Shown: in pieces, positions 30,372 through 37,147 of the stretch
Numbering within the stretch: position 1 is the first letter of the stretch
How the letters are laid out: each line of letters starts with the position of its first letter
From: a virus
Virus record (IMG/VR): IMGVR_UViG_3300012926_000009
Span: 1-42,150 of that record
DNA length: 42,150 nucleotides
Direction: 5' to 3' (one strand)
Notes under the pieces: generated by a model
Database searches by the model: none
Told to the model about the DNA's origin: nothing
What the model saw: only the letters and a program-made list of their open reading frames with translations
Position numbers and translations under genes: made by a program

Positions 30372-31301
30372 TTAGAGCCCTAGCTCAGATTTGCGCGCAT
30401 CTTTGACGATAAGCAAGTGTGCGCGGGCCTCCGCATCTTTCGCCGTCTTGCAAGCCTTGTCGCAGTCGGTCCAAAGCGCCTTTAGCTGATTCGGATCAGG
30501 CGCTTCTTTGAGCAGGCGCTCCCAATCGGCGATGATGATGCCGTTTTTCTTTTCCTCCGCACCAGTAGCCCATTTGGCAATTGCACGGCCTGCGGTTTCG
30601 TCCAACATTTCGCCGGGCGGGAACATGATCCGATGCTGCTCCTGGAGTTTGATCCATTTCGGCACACCCGGATGATCTGGCATGAGCAGCGCGGAGGCGG
30701 TTAGCTCGAACGGAAGGGATTTCTCGCAAATCGGAATCCAGCCGTCGATACTCGTCATTGTCTTCTTCGGAACGATCACGGTTTTGCCGTCTTGCTTGGT
30801 GATTTCAACTTTTGGTTCGGCACGGAGGCAGATAATTATGTGAGCCTTCACGCGAAGCAGGCCATAAACCATTCTTTTATGCTCTTGTTTCGGCTCTTTC
30901 CACGAAAGTAATTTGAACGCGTCGGCTCTTTCTTCTTTGCCTTTAGTCAATCGCTCAAATTCTGCTTCCTGCATGTCCATACATCCGCCGTCCCCAGCCC
31001 ATGCGTGTGACGCGGAGTCCACGACGATGCACAGATAACCGACCTTGTCGGCTTCCTCGATCGCTTCCAGATAGCGGGCCGGAGAGAAGGGCGGTTCCAT
31101 CTCGGCCACATCGAATTTGAATTGATCGGCATAGTGCTTGGACCGCCCGCGCTCGGTATCGATCACTGCGAAAGGCGCACCGTCTGTGATGCCGGATGCC
31201 ATGCGCAGCGCCGAGTAGGTCTTGCCAGATCCGCTCGGGCCCGCCACACCGATCAGCAAGTTAACGTTGCTGCGGACCGCTCGGCCGAATGAAATGCTAA
31301 T
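30372..31301 (-). CDS. Sak4-like RecA-fold ATPase
   Basis: A 309-aa ATPase of the Sak4/AAA_24 type. Walker A is GPSGSGKT (about residues 21-28), Walker B about residue 90 (YLCIVVDSAS). Next come HIIICLRAEPKVEIT and IDGWIPICEKSLPFELTASA. These proteins act in single-strand annealing recombination with an exonuclease. The start is unusual: the family N-terminus SISFGRAVRSNVNLL begins at an ATT (31299-31301) placed seven bases after AGAGGA; the only longer option is a TTG at 31355 without a good ribosome binding site. It overlaps the exonuclease gene by 49 bases. Confidence 0.82.
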   Translation of the reverse strand: MSISFGRAVRSNVNLLIGVAGPSGSGKTYSALRMASGITDGAPFAVIDTERGRSKHYADQFKFDVAEMEPPFSPARYLEAIEEADKVGYLCIVVDSASHAWAGDGGCMDMQEAEFERLTKGKEERADAFKLLSWKEPKQEHKRMVYGLLRVKAHIIICLRAEPKVEITKQDGKTVIVPKKTMTSIDGWIPICEKSLPFELTASALLMPDHPGVPKWIKLQEQHRIMFPPGEMLDETAGRAIAKWATGAEEKKNGIIIADWERLLKEAPDPNQLKALWTDCDKACKTAKDAEARAHLLIVKDARKSELGL

Positions 31302-32194
31302 TTTGCTTTCCTCTGTTCGAAATTTTCCAATGCCCACGCTGGCGGAGCTGCCCAAGCGATTCGTCTCGGGTATCCGGGCCAGTTCCCACTAGCGAGACAT
31401 TCCCTCCAGAGTACAGACGCGAACTCGCATTTCTGCTGCCCGAGGTCCAGCATCATCGGATCGACGCCGACGAGCGAGCAGGCGAACGGTTCGGTGCGTT
31501 CTTGGACGAGAAAGCAAAAGGTCGGCGCCGTGCCAGCGGATTGGGGTCTTTCAGACTTCCATAGATATGCTGCTTCGTATGCCTCGGTGTAAAACGCGGC
31601 CTGCACGTCGTATCCCATTGCTATGATCTGGCGGGAGAACGAGAGCGGATCGGCTGACTCAGTGGATTTGTAGTCGAGCAGAATCGGCCGATCGCGCACT
31701 TGCAGATCGAACCGCGCGCGCTTCCAGATCCCGCCGGCCTGCCAGATCACCGTGCGCTCGGCGAAGCAATCTTCGATCTGCAATTCCAACTCGGATTTTG
31801 CAAGAAATGATTTCGCAATCTCGACCATCTTGCGGACGGCACCGACATGCTTTGAAAGAAGCGGTAATTTGCCCGATGCTCGAATCTCGTCACGTGCGTC
31901 CTTTGCAGCATTCGTGCGCCAATCCTTGAATTCGCACTCGACCATCCGATCGTCGCCCTCGAGCAGAAGCGAGTGCGCGGCTGAACCGCGGTCGAAGTCT
32001 TCGGACTCTTCCGGACGGTGATGAGGATTCAGCCGCGGGCTGGCAAACCAAGCGTGCATCGGACTCTGGTTAACGAGGATCTTCGCGATCGACGAGGAAA
32101 GGCTAGGCATCGGCGCTGGATCAGCGTGATAGTCGCTCGCGGGCATGTCCTCGTAAACATTCACGCCGTTGTGACAGACTGCGACAATGCTCAC
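31253..32194 (-). CDS. RecE-like PD-(D/E)XK exonuclease (DUF3799)
   Basis: A 313-aa double-strand exonuclease of the RecE/exodeoxyribonuclease VIII C-terminal type. Motifs: GSAAHSLLLEG near residue 70, KRARFDLQVRDRPILLDYKS (RFD then LLDYK, catalytic Asp and Lys) at about 160, and the QxxxY motif in DVQAAFYTEAYEAA. It would resect DNA ends for phage recombination, working with the Sak4-like ATPase next to it. It starts at GTG with GGGAG upstream. Confidence 0.88.
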   Translation of the reverse strand: MSIVAVCHNGVNVYEDMPASDYHADPAPMPSLSSSIAKILVNQSPMHAWFASPRLNPHHRPEESEDFDRGSAAHSLLLEGDDRMVECEFKDWRTNAAKDARDEIRASGKLPLLSKHVGAVRKMVEIAKSFLAKSELELQIEDCFAERTVIWQAGGIWKRARFDLQVRDRPILLDYKSTESADPLSFSRQIIAMGYDVQAAFYTEAYEAAYLWKSERPQSAGTAPTFCFLVQERTEPFACSLVGVDPMMLDLGQQKCEFASVLWRECLASGNWPGYPRRIAWAAPPAWALENFEQRKAKLAFHSAERSAATLTC

Positions 32195-32236
32195 GTCTCT
32201 CCCTTTCGAACGTTGCCGCTGCGCCCCGCGGCCGGG

Positions 32237-32476
32237 TCATCCTTTTCGTGCTTGCAGCATCGCGTCGGCCATGCCATAAGCGGCCGTGGCAAGATCACCG
32301 AAAGCCTCCACGAACTGCGCAGATGACTTTCGTCTGCTTGCCTGATCATCAAACATCGCGTGAAGCATCGCCTGCATCGCCTTGGCCGCGAAATAATCGC
32401 GCAGACTCATGCCCTCAACCCATCCATCTTTCATAAAGGCCGGAAATGCCGACCCTCCGTCGTCGCGCTCGTTCAT
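32237..32476 (-). CDS. Conserved small early protein (GMSLRDYFAAKAMQA)
   Basis: A 79-aa protein. GSAFPAFMKDGWVEGMSLRD and YFAAKAMQAMLHAMFDD form a pattern common in small proteins of phage early regions (the GMTLRDYFA family). Function unknown. Coupled to the upstream gene by ATGA. Confidence 0.7.
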   Translation of the reverse strand: MNERDDGGSAFPAFMKDGWVEGMSLRDYFAAKAMQAMLHAMFDDQASRRKSSAQFVEAFGDLATAAYGMADAMLQARKG

Positions 32477-32745
32477 CTTCTAGCCCTCCCTGATCCGCCC
32501 AGGCACACGATGCGGCCATCTTCGACTGCCACATACGCAGCATTGGCAGCGCCGCACTGCTCGGCTGCAAGAACGCGCGTCGCCCGGTCGTCGCTTCTGG
32601 ACACCCATGCCCCACATGAAAAGAGCGCGGCCAGCAGCGCCAGGATCGCGATCGCGCCAAGCAGCTGCTCGACGGTGCTGTCGTGGTTTTCTTCGTTGAT
32701 GGAGATCATGCCGTCTTCTATGGCTCTCAAAGATCGTTTAGACAT
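32473..32745 (-). CDS. Single-span membrane protein, unknown
   Basis: About 90 aa: a polar N-terminus (SKRSLRAIEDGMISINEEN), a hydrophobic span (VEQLLGAIAILALLAALFSC) and a periplasmic-like tail with two Cys (AEQCGAANAAYVAVEDGRIV). The start is uncertain: ATG 32745 (GGATGGAA upstream) and ATG 32751 overlap the previous gene; ATG 32709 is an alternative. Function unknown. Confidence 0.6.
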   Translation of the reverse strand: MSKRSLRAIEDGMISINEENHDSTVEQLLGAIAILALLAALFSCGAWVSRSDDRATRVLAAEQCGAANAAYVAVEDGRIVCLGGSGRARR

Positions 32746-32897
32746 TTCCATCCGATTAGAAACAGCCTGACCGTCGCGTGCGACATGGCGCCTAACAGAA
32801 CGCAGAAGATCCCCCAAAGCACTCCGTACACCACGACAAGGAAAAATTCAAAGAATCGGCGGCGCACACTCAATTTGATAGATGGAGAAGCAACCAT
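32727..32897 (-). CDS. Small membrane protein, unknown
   Basis: A 56-aa protein. A basic N-terminus (SIKLSVRRRFFEFFLVVV) runs into a hydrophobic segment (YGVLWGIFCVLLGAMSHATV), a likely membrane span. ATG 32897 overlaps the upstream stop (TGATG); an ATG at 32903 would add two residues. The next gene's start lies inside it. Confidence 0.55.
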   Translation of the reverse strand: MVASPSIKLSVRRRFFEFFLVVVYGVLWGIFCVLLGAMSHATVRLFLIGWKCLNDL

Positions 32898-33079
32898 CAG
32901 CATTTCATCCCATCATCCGGCAGTCTTCCAATCAGCTCATCGAAGTCCTCGACCACGACCATGTAGTCCTGATCTATCAGCCACGAAGCAAGCAGTAGCC
33001 GCTGCTCAGCCGTCAGCTTGGCCAGGCGATCGGCGATCTGGTCGCGCAGATCACGGCGGAGAAGGGAGCCTGTGGTCAA
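32897..33079 (-). CDS. Small helical protein, unknown
   Basis: A 60-aa protein, starting at TTG that overlaps the upstream stop (TTGA) behind GAGGAAGCC. Two helices (RRDLRDQIADRLAKLTAEQR) and a conserved acidic end (YMVVVEDFDELIGRLPDDG). Family not recognised. Confidence 0.6.
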   Translation of the reverse strand: MTTGSLLRRDLRDQIADRLAKLTAEQRLLLASWLIDQDYMVVVEDFDELIGRLPDDGMKC

Positions 33080-33261
33080 GGCTTCCTCGGCTCTTCAATG
33101 CGTGTGATCGTGCCGGTCGTCAGAATAATTCCGCAGCACGGCGGGCAAACCCACTCGCCACCTGAGATCGGGATCGCGTCCTCCGCGCTGAGTACAGTTG
33201 CGCACCAGTCGCATGGCCGCGGGAACTTGTCGCCGCGCAAATTATGGATCATGTCAATCAT
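33076..33261 (-). CDS. Zinc-ribbon small protein
   Basis: A 61-aa protein with CDWC (about residues 17-20) and CPPCC (about 39-43), a probable zinc ribbon, and a C-terminus ending RIEEPRKP. The last codons form the ribosome binding site of the next gene. ATG 33261 overlaps the upstream stop. Probably nucleic-acid or protein binding; not recognised further. Confidence 0.65.
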   Translation of the reverse strand: MIDMIHNLRGDKFPRPCDWCATVLSAEDAIPISGGEWVCPPCCGIILTTGTITRIEEPRKP

Positions 33262-33521
33262 GGTTTGCCCTCCTGCTTCGTCGCCGCGGTGAGTGTATCT
33301 ATCCAAACTTGCTCCCAAGTGTTGAGCAGACCAAAACTCTTACGCATGGCATTCACAATTGATAACGTCGGTTTCTTTGGCACCAATTGCCAGCCATCCG
33401 TGACAGCCAGAGCGGCGTCAATGCGCTCAACTAATCGCTTTAGGTCAGGGCTGGCCTGAATATCGAGAGTCGCGTCCAATTCATCGCGCGCCTCCCGCAG
33501 CAGCGCCATCATGTCGCTCAC
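33258..33521 (-). CDS. Early protein with LVPxKPT module
   Basis: An 87-aa protein. N-terminal part (SDMMALLREARDELDATL then VERIDAALAV) matches the zinc-ribbon protein at 29845-30252; C-terminal WQLVPKKPTLSIVNAMRKSF and WEQVWIDTLTAATKQEGKP match the product at 29344-29667. The start is GTG overlapping the previous stop. A composite of two modules seen separately elsewhere in the operon. Function unknown. Confidence 0.65.
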   Translation of the reverse strand: MSDMMALLREARDELDATLDIQASPDLKRLVERIDAALAVTDGWQLVPKKPTLSIVNAMRKSFGLLNTWEQVWIDTLTAATKQEGKP

Positions 33522-33967
33522 GTCGCCTCCTTCGTCGGAGTTTCGAGCATGGCGGCATCAATCGCGGCGTCGAGTTTGAAATTTGTCCCGTTTGAGTCGA
33601 GATAAGCCTGCCTTAATCGACCTAAATCCTTTTGCAGCCACCGGTACCGCGCCGCATCCATCGCATCGGCTGGCGGGAAGGAGTAGAGTGGCTCAACTAG
33701 ATGCCAACGCCCGTGGTCACCAGTTTCAATCCACTTGCGCACTTCGGCATAGTCTTCTTCGTATCCATAGCCGCCTGCCATCGCCTCTGACAATCGCCAC
33801 GCCACCGGCTTCGCCTCGGGCCGCGCTGCACGATCGGCAAGGATGGAGAGGCGGACGCATTCATCGCACCATGCGAGAAGCGCCGCCTCTATCTCTCCCA
33901 TCGTTGCTATTCCTTTCCATACAGGAATAGGTGGCAGCGGCGGCAGATCGACGGGGGCGGCGGTCAT
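33518..33967 (-). CDS. Hypothetical early protein
   Basis: A 149-aa protein with a proline-rich N-terminus (AAPVDLPPLPPIPVWKG), a helix with WCDECVRLSILADRAARP, VAWRLSEAMAGGYGYEEDYA and AARYRWLQKDLGRLRQAYLD. The A-x-RYRWLQ segment is common in early phage proteins; function unknown. ATG 33967 overlaps the upstream stop. Longer reading to 34225 has no support. Confidence 0.65.
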   Translation of the reverse strand: MTAAPVDLPPLPPIPVWKGIATMGEIEAALLAWCDECVRLSILADRAARPEAKPVAWRLSEAMAGGYGYEEDYAEVRKWIETGDHGRWHLVEPLYSFPPADAMDAARYRWLQKDLGRLRQAYLDSNGTNFKLDAAIDAAMLETPTKEAT

Positions 33968-34386
33968 GTTTGAAATTCCCCGAGGACTTTGCAATCCTCT
34001 GGCCCCAATCCTTTGACGCCAACGGTAATAGGCGGCGGCAATTGAATCTCGAATTCGAGCGGGCGCCAAAGATGCAAGCAGTATGGATGGTTGTTGATCC
34101 ATTGCGATCGTGGCGGGTGCAACTGAATTACGCAGTCTTCTGGCTCCCAAAACAGATCCTTGACCTTGCACATTTCGTCCCACGTCGGGTAGCGCGAGGC
34201 GAGCGATACGGAAACATGCTCCCAAGCTAGCAATGGTTCATCTGGATCGCGACCATCAGTCGCAATGATGCGAATTGCCTCCGAGCGGCGCGCGGTAGGT
34301 GGAATCAGGAACATGCCGAACGGATCGCCCCGATTGGTAGCGAACTCACCGCGCACAAGACGGTATTGCTCAGGAAAGAGCATCAT
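33964..34386 (-). CDS. Conserved phage protein (DUF7694-like)
   Basis: A 140-aa protein with the recognisable string LLAWEHVSVSLASRYPTWDE, MCKVKDLFWEPEDCVIQLHP and NNHPYCLHLWRPL, which is widespread in phage early regions but without a known function. Many aromatic and His residues suggest a compact binding domain. It starts with two Met codons in ATGATG overlapping the upstream stop. Confidence 0.75.
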   Translation of the reverse strand: MMLFPEQYRLVRGEFATNRGDPFGMFLIPPTARRSEAIRIIATDGRDPDEPLLAWEHVSVSLASRYPTWDEMCKVKDLFWEPEDCVIQLHPPRSQWINNHPYCLHLWRPLEFEIQLPPPITVGVKGLGPEDCKVLGEFQT

Positions 34387-34769
34387 TCAAGCACCACCGC
34401 AGCCTGATTCATGATCGGCGCCGGCAGCTGACGCCAGATCTCCTCGCGGCGATGCTCGATGCCGAGCCGCGGCCCCTTGCGCCGCTCGGTCAGGCACTCG
34501 GAGGCCCTGCGCCGCAGCTCGGCCACCATCAGAGCTAGGACGTCCTCAGAGCGCCTGACGTAATCGGCTGCCCCTTCCGATTCCCATATGCGCCTGCCGC
34601 GACGGCGTTCGATTTCCTGCGTTGCCTCGAATGCCGCCTGAGCTTCGGCGAGGCGCTTACGGGCGAGCTTGACCATGCCGCCTAATTTCTGGGTGTCCCA
34701 AGAAGCGAACCTGGGCGCTGGGCGGAACGGCTGCGGCTCGCCCAATTCGTAGGTGGCGATGATGTTCAT
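34383..34769 (-). CDS. Basic helical early protein
   Basis: A 128-aa protein. After NIIATYELGEPQPFRPAPRF comes a long basic helix (GGMVKLARKRLAEAQAAFEA, EIERRRGRRIWESEGAADYV, MVAELRRRASECLTERR). Heptad-like spacing suggests self-association or nucleic-acid binding. ATG 34769 overlaps the preceding stop. Not recognised by name. Confidence 0.65.
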   Translation of the reverse strand: MNIIATYELGEPQPFRPAPRFASWDTQKLGGMVKLARKRLAEAQAAFEATQEIERRRGRRIWESEGAADYVRRSEDVLALMVAELRRRASECLTERRKGPRLGIEHRREEIWRQLPAPIMNQAAVVLE

Positions 34770-35051
34770 GCGGCCTCCCTTTTCTTGGCATGCATTTCGA
34801 GCCACGCTTCCACCTTTCGCGCTGATCCAAAGCACTGCGACGGCACTTCGTTGTAAAGGTATCCGCAATAGGCGGGCAGATTGCGAATGTTGATGTGATC
34901 AGCTCGTCCGCACGCTTCCATCAGATCGTTGCAGAGGACGGCCAGCAAGAAACTGCCGGGGGTTCACGCCGCGCTCGATGTAAAGATCAAGTCCCTCGGC
35001 CATGTGGTCCGGGATGACGAAGCCGTTATATTCGTATCCAACAGCACTCAT
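34766..35051 (-). pseudogene. Frame-disrupted conserved early gene (about 94 aa if joined)
   Basis: The N-terminal part (SAVGYEYNGFVIPDHMAEGL, DLYIERGVNP) and C-terminal part (GSFLLAVLCNDLMEACGRAD, AYCGYLYNEVPSQCFGS) are in different frames. They join if one base is skipped in the five-C run (five G on the plus strand, 34958-34962). The joined text matches a common small phage protein with an ERGxxPGSFLxAVLxNDLMEAxGRAD core. Either a real frameshift mutation, a sequence error in a homopolymer, or a programmed +1 shift at CCC C. Confidence 0.65.
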
Positions 35052-35213
35052 GCCTGCTCCTTCGCTTTCGCTGCAGCGACGCCCGCATCGAACTCCGCGC
35101 TTGCCCTCTGCCCACGACGGAAACTCGTCGTCCTCGTAGTACTCCGGCGCTTCCTGGCCGTCATAGGCGGCCTGAGCGTTGTTCATCGCGCGAAGTTGAG
35201 AGTAGTAGTCCAT
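35048..35213 (-). pseudogene. Small early gene, probably frame-disrupted
   Basis: Begins MDYYSQLRAMNNAQAAYDGQ and continues EAPEYYEDDEF. In the uninterrupted frame it fuses to the next gene (to 34899). If one T of the TTT at 35121-35123 is dropped, it instead reads RRGQRASAEFDAGVAAAKAK and stops at a TGA overlapping the next ATG, exactly like the other genes here. So I infer a second one-base disturbance close to the one at 34958. Without a relative for comparison this remains tentative. Confidence 0.4.
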
Positions 35214-35423
35214 TTAACGCCTCGATGTGATGTCATGTAGGTCGTCGGCAGTCAAGGATGCCGAAACGCGAGTTCCGGGAGGAACGCCGCCGTTCAAGTA
35301 ATGAACGCGTTTCGCCGCTTCGTCGCGCAAAGAATGATCGCTGTCGCCATGCCACTTGCCGAGTGGATCGTAAAAGCCGACTGTGAACAGCCCGGGCTCC
35401 GAGATGATGTAGACGTAGCTCAT
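35214..35423 (-). CDS. Small protein, unknown
   Basis: A 69-aa protein: SYVYIISEPGLFTVGFYDPL then GKWHGDSDHSLRDEAAKRVH and YLNGG. The Y-x-Y-I-I-S-E-P-G-L-F-T-V-G-F-Y-D-P start with W-x-x-D-S-D resembles small phage proteins of unknown function. ATG 35423 overlaps the upstream stop; stop TAA abuts the next ATG. Confidence 0.65.
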   Translation of the reverse strand: MSYVYIISEPGLFTVGFYDPLGKWHGDSDHSLRDEAAKRVHYLNGGVPPGTRVSASLTADDLHDITSRR

Positions 35424-35656
35424 TTGCACAGCTCCTGTATATCCCCGATGCAATCAAAAGTGGCTTCCTCGATGCTGTCGTCGTCGTTGTCCGCATAGGC
35501 GCGCGAGAAGATGCCGATGGTGCAGCCGCCCTCGATCAGATCGACCTCGACTTGGATGCGATTGCGGGCGGCGGGATACAGCCTGATCTGATGCTCGCTG
35601 CCGTCGAACTCGATCAAGTCTTTGTCCTGGATCTGCATCGGGGAGACGAGGATCAC
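35420..35656 (-). CDS. Small beta-rich protein, unknown
   Basis: A 78-aa acidic protein with several beta strands (LIEFDGSEHQIRLYPAARNR, IQVEVDLIEGGCTIGIFSRA) and a C-terminal acidic tail. No recognised family. ATG overlaps the upstream stop. Confidence 0.6.
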   Translation of the reverse strand: MILVSPMQIQDKDLIEFDGSEHQIRLYPAARNRIQVEVDLIEGGCTIGIFSRAYADNDDDSIEEATFDCIGDIQELCK

Positions 35657-35925
35657 GAGAATTCCTCGTCAAAACTGCATGGCACGGACCGCTGCTCTCC
35701 GCACTTTGGACACTCAATTACGTCTCTGTCCGGATCGGCTTTGCAACAGTCAACAACTCTGGCTATATGGCGCTGGCATGGCTCAATGCAAAGCTCTGGA
35801 CGGTGTTCACTATGCAAAGAGTAGCCGCCCCGGATACGTGGTTCAAATGAAAGGCATTGCTTGGCTTCGACCTCCAGCGGATCGCGCTTGCCCCACGCGG
35901 GACGGTCGTTTTCTTCGTCGGTCAT
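35653..35925 (-). CDS. Cysteine-rich small protein
   Basis: A 90-aa protein with nine-residue-spaced Cys pairs, ending in CPKCGEQRSVPCSF (about residues 74-87), a probable zinc ribbon, plus earlier C...C (ELCIEP, VDCCKA). The N-terminus is acidic (TDEENDRPAWGKRDPLEVEA). ATG 35925 overlaps the upstream stop. Function unknown. Confidence 0.6.
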   Translation of the reverse strand: MTDEENDRPAWGKRDPLEVEAKQCLSFEPRIRGGYSLHSEHRPELCIEPCQRHIARVVDCCKADPDRDVIECPKCGEQRSVPCSFDEEFS

Positions 35926-36086
35926 GAGCGTTGTCCGGTTCGAGCAAGTTCGGCTTGATATTCTTGCTCGATAAGTTCGCACAAATGGACGTAGCTTTCG
36001 GCGAGACGCGTATCCATCCGCAACGTGTGCCAGTCCAGTCGATCGCCTTGATTAATCCAGTTATGAAGAATCTCAATCGAGGTCAT
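35922..36086 (-). CDS. Small protein, unknown
   Basis: A 54-aa helical protein (TSIEILHNWINQGDRLDWHT, ESYVHLCELIEQEYQAELAR). Its ATG is three bases after the preceding stop, and its TGA overlaps the next ATG. Function unknown. Confidence 0.6.
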   Translation of the reverse strand: MTSIEILHNWINQGDRLDWHTLRMDTRLAESYVHLCELIEQEYQAELARTGQRS

Positions 36087-36089
36087 CGC

Positions 36090-36260
36090 TCACACTCCGA
36101 GCAAAATCGCCCGCGCTATGCTCAGCGGTGCGCCGACCGAATGCAGATACCGCGCGGCCTCGAACACGCTCGCCGTCGCCAGCAGCGTGGCGAAGTAGGC
36201 CGCCTCCGACCACAGCGCGAGGTTCGCAGAGTTCCACAGGCGTTCGAAAGATGGCTTCAT
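36090..36260 (-). CDS. First gene of leftward operon, small hydrophobic protein
   Basis: A 56-aa protein: KPSFERLWNSANLALWSEAA then YFATLLATASVFEAARYLHS and IARAILLGV. Probably membrane-associated. ATG 36260 has CGGAG eight bases upstream; an ATG at 36299 in frame would add 13 residues but has a weak ribosome binding site. It follows the divergent control region. Confidence 0.6.
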   Translation of the reverse strand: MKPSFERLWNSANLALWSEAAYFATLLATASVFEAARYLHSVGAPLSIARAILLGV

Positions 36261-36299
36261 GGGGCGGGCTCCGGTGGGTGATGCATCCAATAACTGCAT

Positions 36300-36387
36300 C
36301 GTGCCTGAAGTCTATAGCGAAGTCAAGCTTGACTATGGTGGGTAATTCATGGTCAAATCGGAGCATCGATCTTAAGGAACTGCCAGC
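36300..36387. promoter_or_regulatory. Divergent control region with 14-bp palindrome
   Basis: This stretch separates the leftward and rightward operons. AGTCAAGCTTGACT (36321-36334) is a perfect palindrome, and GGTCAAA at 36351-36357 repeats its half-site. TTGAC hexamers on both strands are candidate -35 boxes, but I see no clean -10 for either direction. It is probably the operator/promoter region controlling both early operons, bound by a repressor or the HTH protein encoded next to it. Confidence 0.6.
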
Positions 36388-36573
36388 ATGGCTCTACCGA
36401 GGGGCGCATCGCCCGCGACGATAAAACGCCGTCAGCAGCTTGCCAAGCGACGGCAGGCGATTCTGCATCTGAAAATTAAGGGCCTGACGTTGGAAGAGAT
36501 CGGCAAGCATTTCGGCATCAGCAAGGAGCGCGTACGGCAGATCGTGCTTCGCGCCGAGACAGAGCGGCCGTGA
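36388..36573 (+). CDS. Sigma-region-4-like HTH protein
   Basis: A 61-aa DNA-binding protein. A basic N-terminus (TIKRRQQLAKRRQAILHLKI) leads to KGLTLEEIGKHFGISKERVR and QIVLRAE, a helix-turn-helix of the sigma-70 region 4 type. Its gene starts the rightward operon beside the palindrome, with AAGGA upstream. It is the only DNA-binding regulator I can recognise here and could control the divergent region. Confidence 0.75.
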   Translation: MALPRGASPATIKRRQQLAKRRQAILHLKIKGLTLEEIGKHFGISKERVRQIVLRAETERP

Positions 36574-36968
36574 TCGTGGTCTACGCGATTCGGTGCGGCC
36601 GATGTGGCAAGCAGTACGTGGGTATGACATCGCAGCCAATCGAGAAAAGGTTCAGGAATCATTTGTCGGTTGCTCGCAGCAATCGGCCGGGCGCTGGGGG
36701 TTCTTCTCTTCTATCGGAAGAGATTCGCCAATGCGGTGAGGCATCATTCGACATCAGAGTGGTCGCAGCAACAAGGTTGCGCCAGTGTGCCGAATTGCTT
36801 GAACAGCGCTTCATCTTGCAGCTCGGAACTTTGGCGCCGGCTGGCCTGAATACACAAAGTGGTGGCAAACGCAACTACCAATTGTCAGAAATTGGGCGCA
36901 AGAAAATAGGAGCCGCAATCAAAGCAGCCGAACTTCGGCGCAAACTGGCCCGCCCCAGCAAAGCGTGA
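36570..36968 (+). CDS. GIY-YIG endonuclease with NUMOD3-like tail
   Basis: A 132-aa nuclease. VVYAI (about residues 3-7) and YVGMT (about 16-20) are the GIY and YIG elements, followed by Arg27 (KRFRNH), Glu78 (LLEQRF) and Asn94 (AGLN), the expected catalytic and structural residues. The C-terminal LSEIGRKKIGAAIKAAELRR resembles the NUMOD3 DNA-binding motif of homing endonucleases. GTG start overlaps the previous stop. A free-standing, probably mobile gene. Confidence 0.78.
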   Translation: MIVVYAIRCGRCGKQYVGMTSQPIEKRFRNHLSVARSNRPGAGGSSLLSEEIRQCGEASFDIRVVAATRLRQCAELLEQRFILQLGTLAPAGLNTQSGGKRNYQLSEIGRKKIGAAIKAAELRRKLARPSKA

Positions 36969-37147
36969 TCCCGTCCCCGGCAATATAGCGCCGCTGTAGG
37001 CTTTGCCTTGCAGACGAGCCTGATTGTTTTGGTTCAGCATTTGGCTCAGAATTACGGCTAAGCGGGCTGCGCGGTCTGGCCGCCGCCGCGTGGCGCCTAA
37101 CACGTCACGCCCCGCGATTACCACCTTCCGACTTGTTAGGAGTCACC

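Noticed and set aside
36969-37147. Possible promoter or RNA gene in the gap before the 38-aa gene
   Set aside because: No convincing -35/-10 pair, tRNA cloverleaf or terminator could be seen; only the AGGAG site before 37148 is clear.
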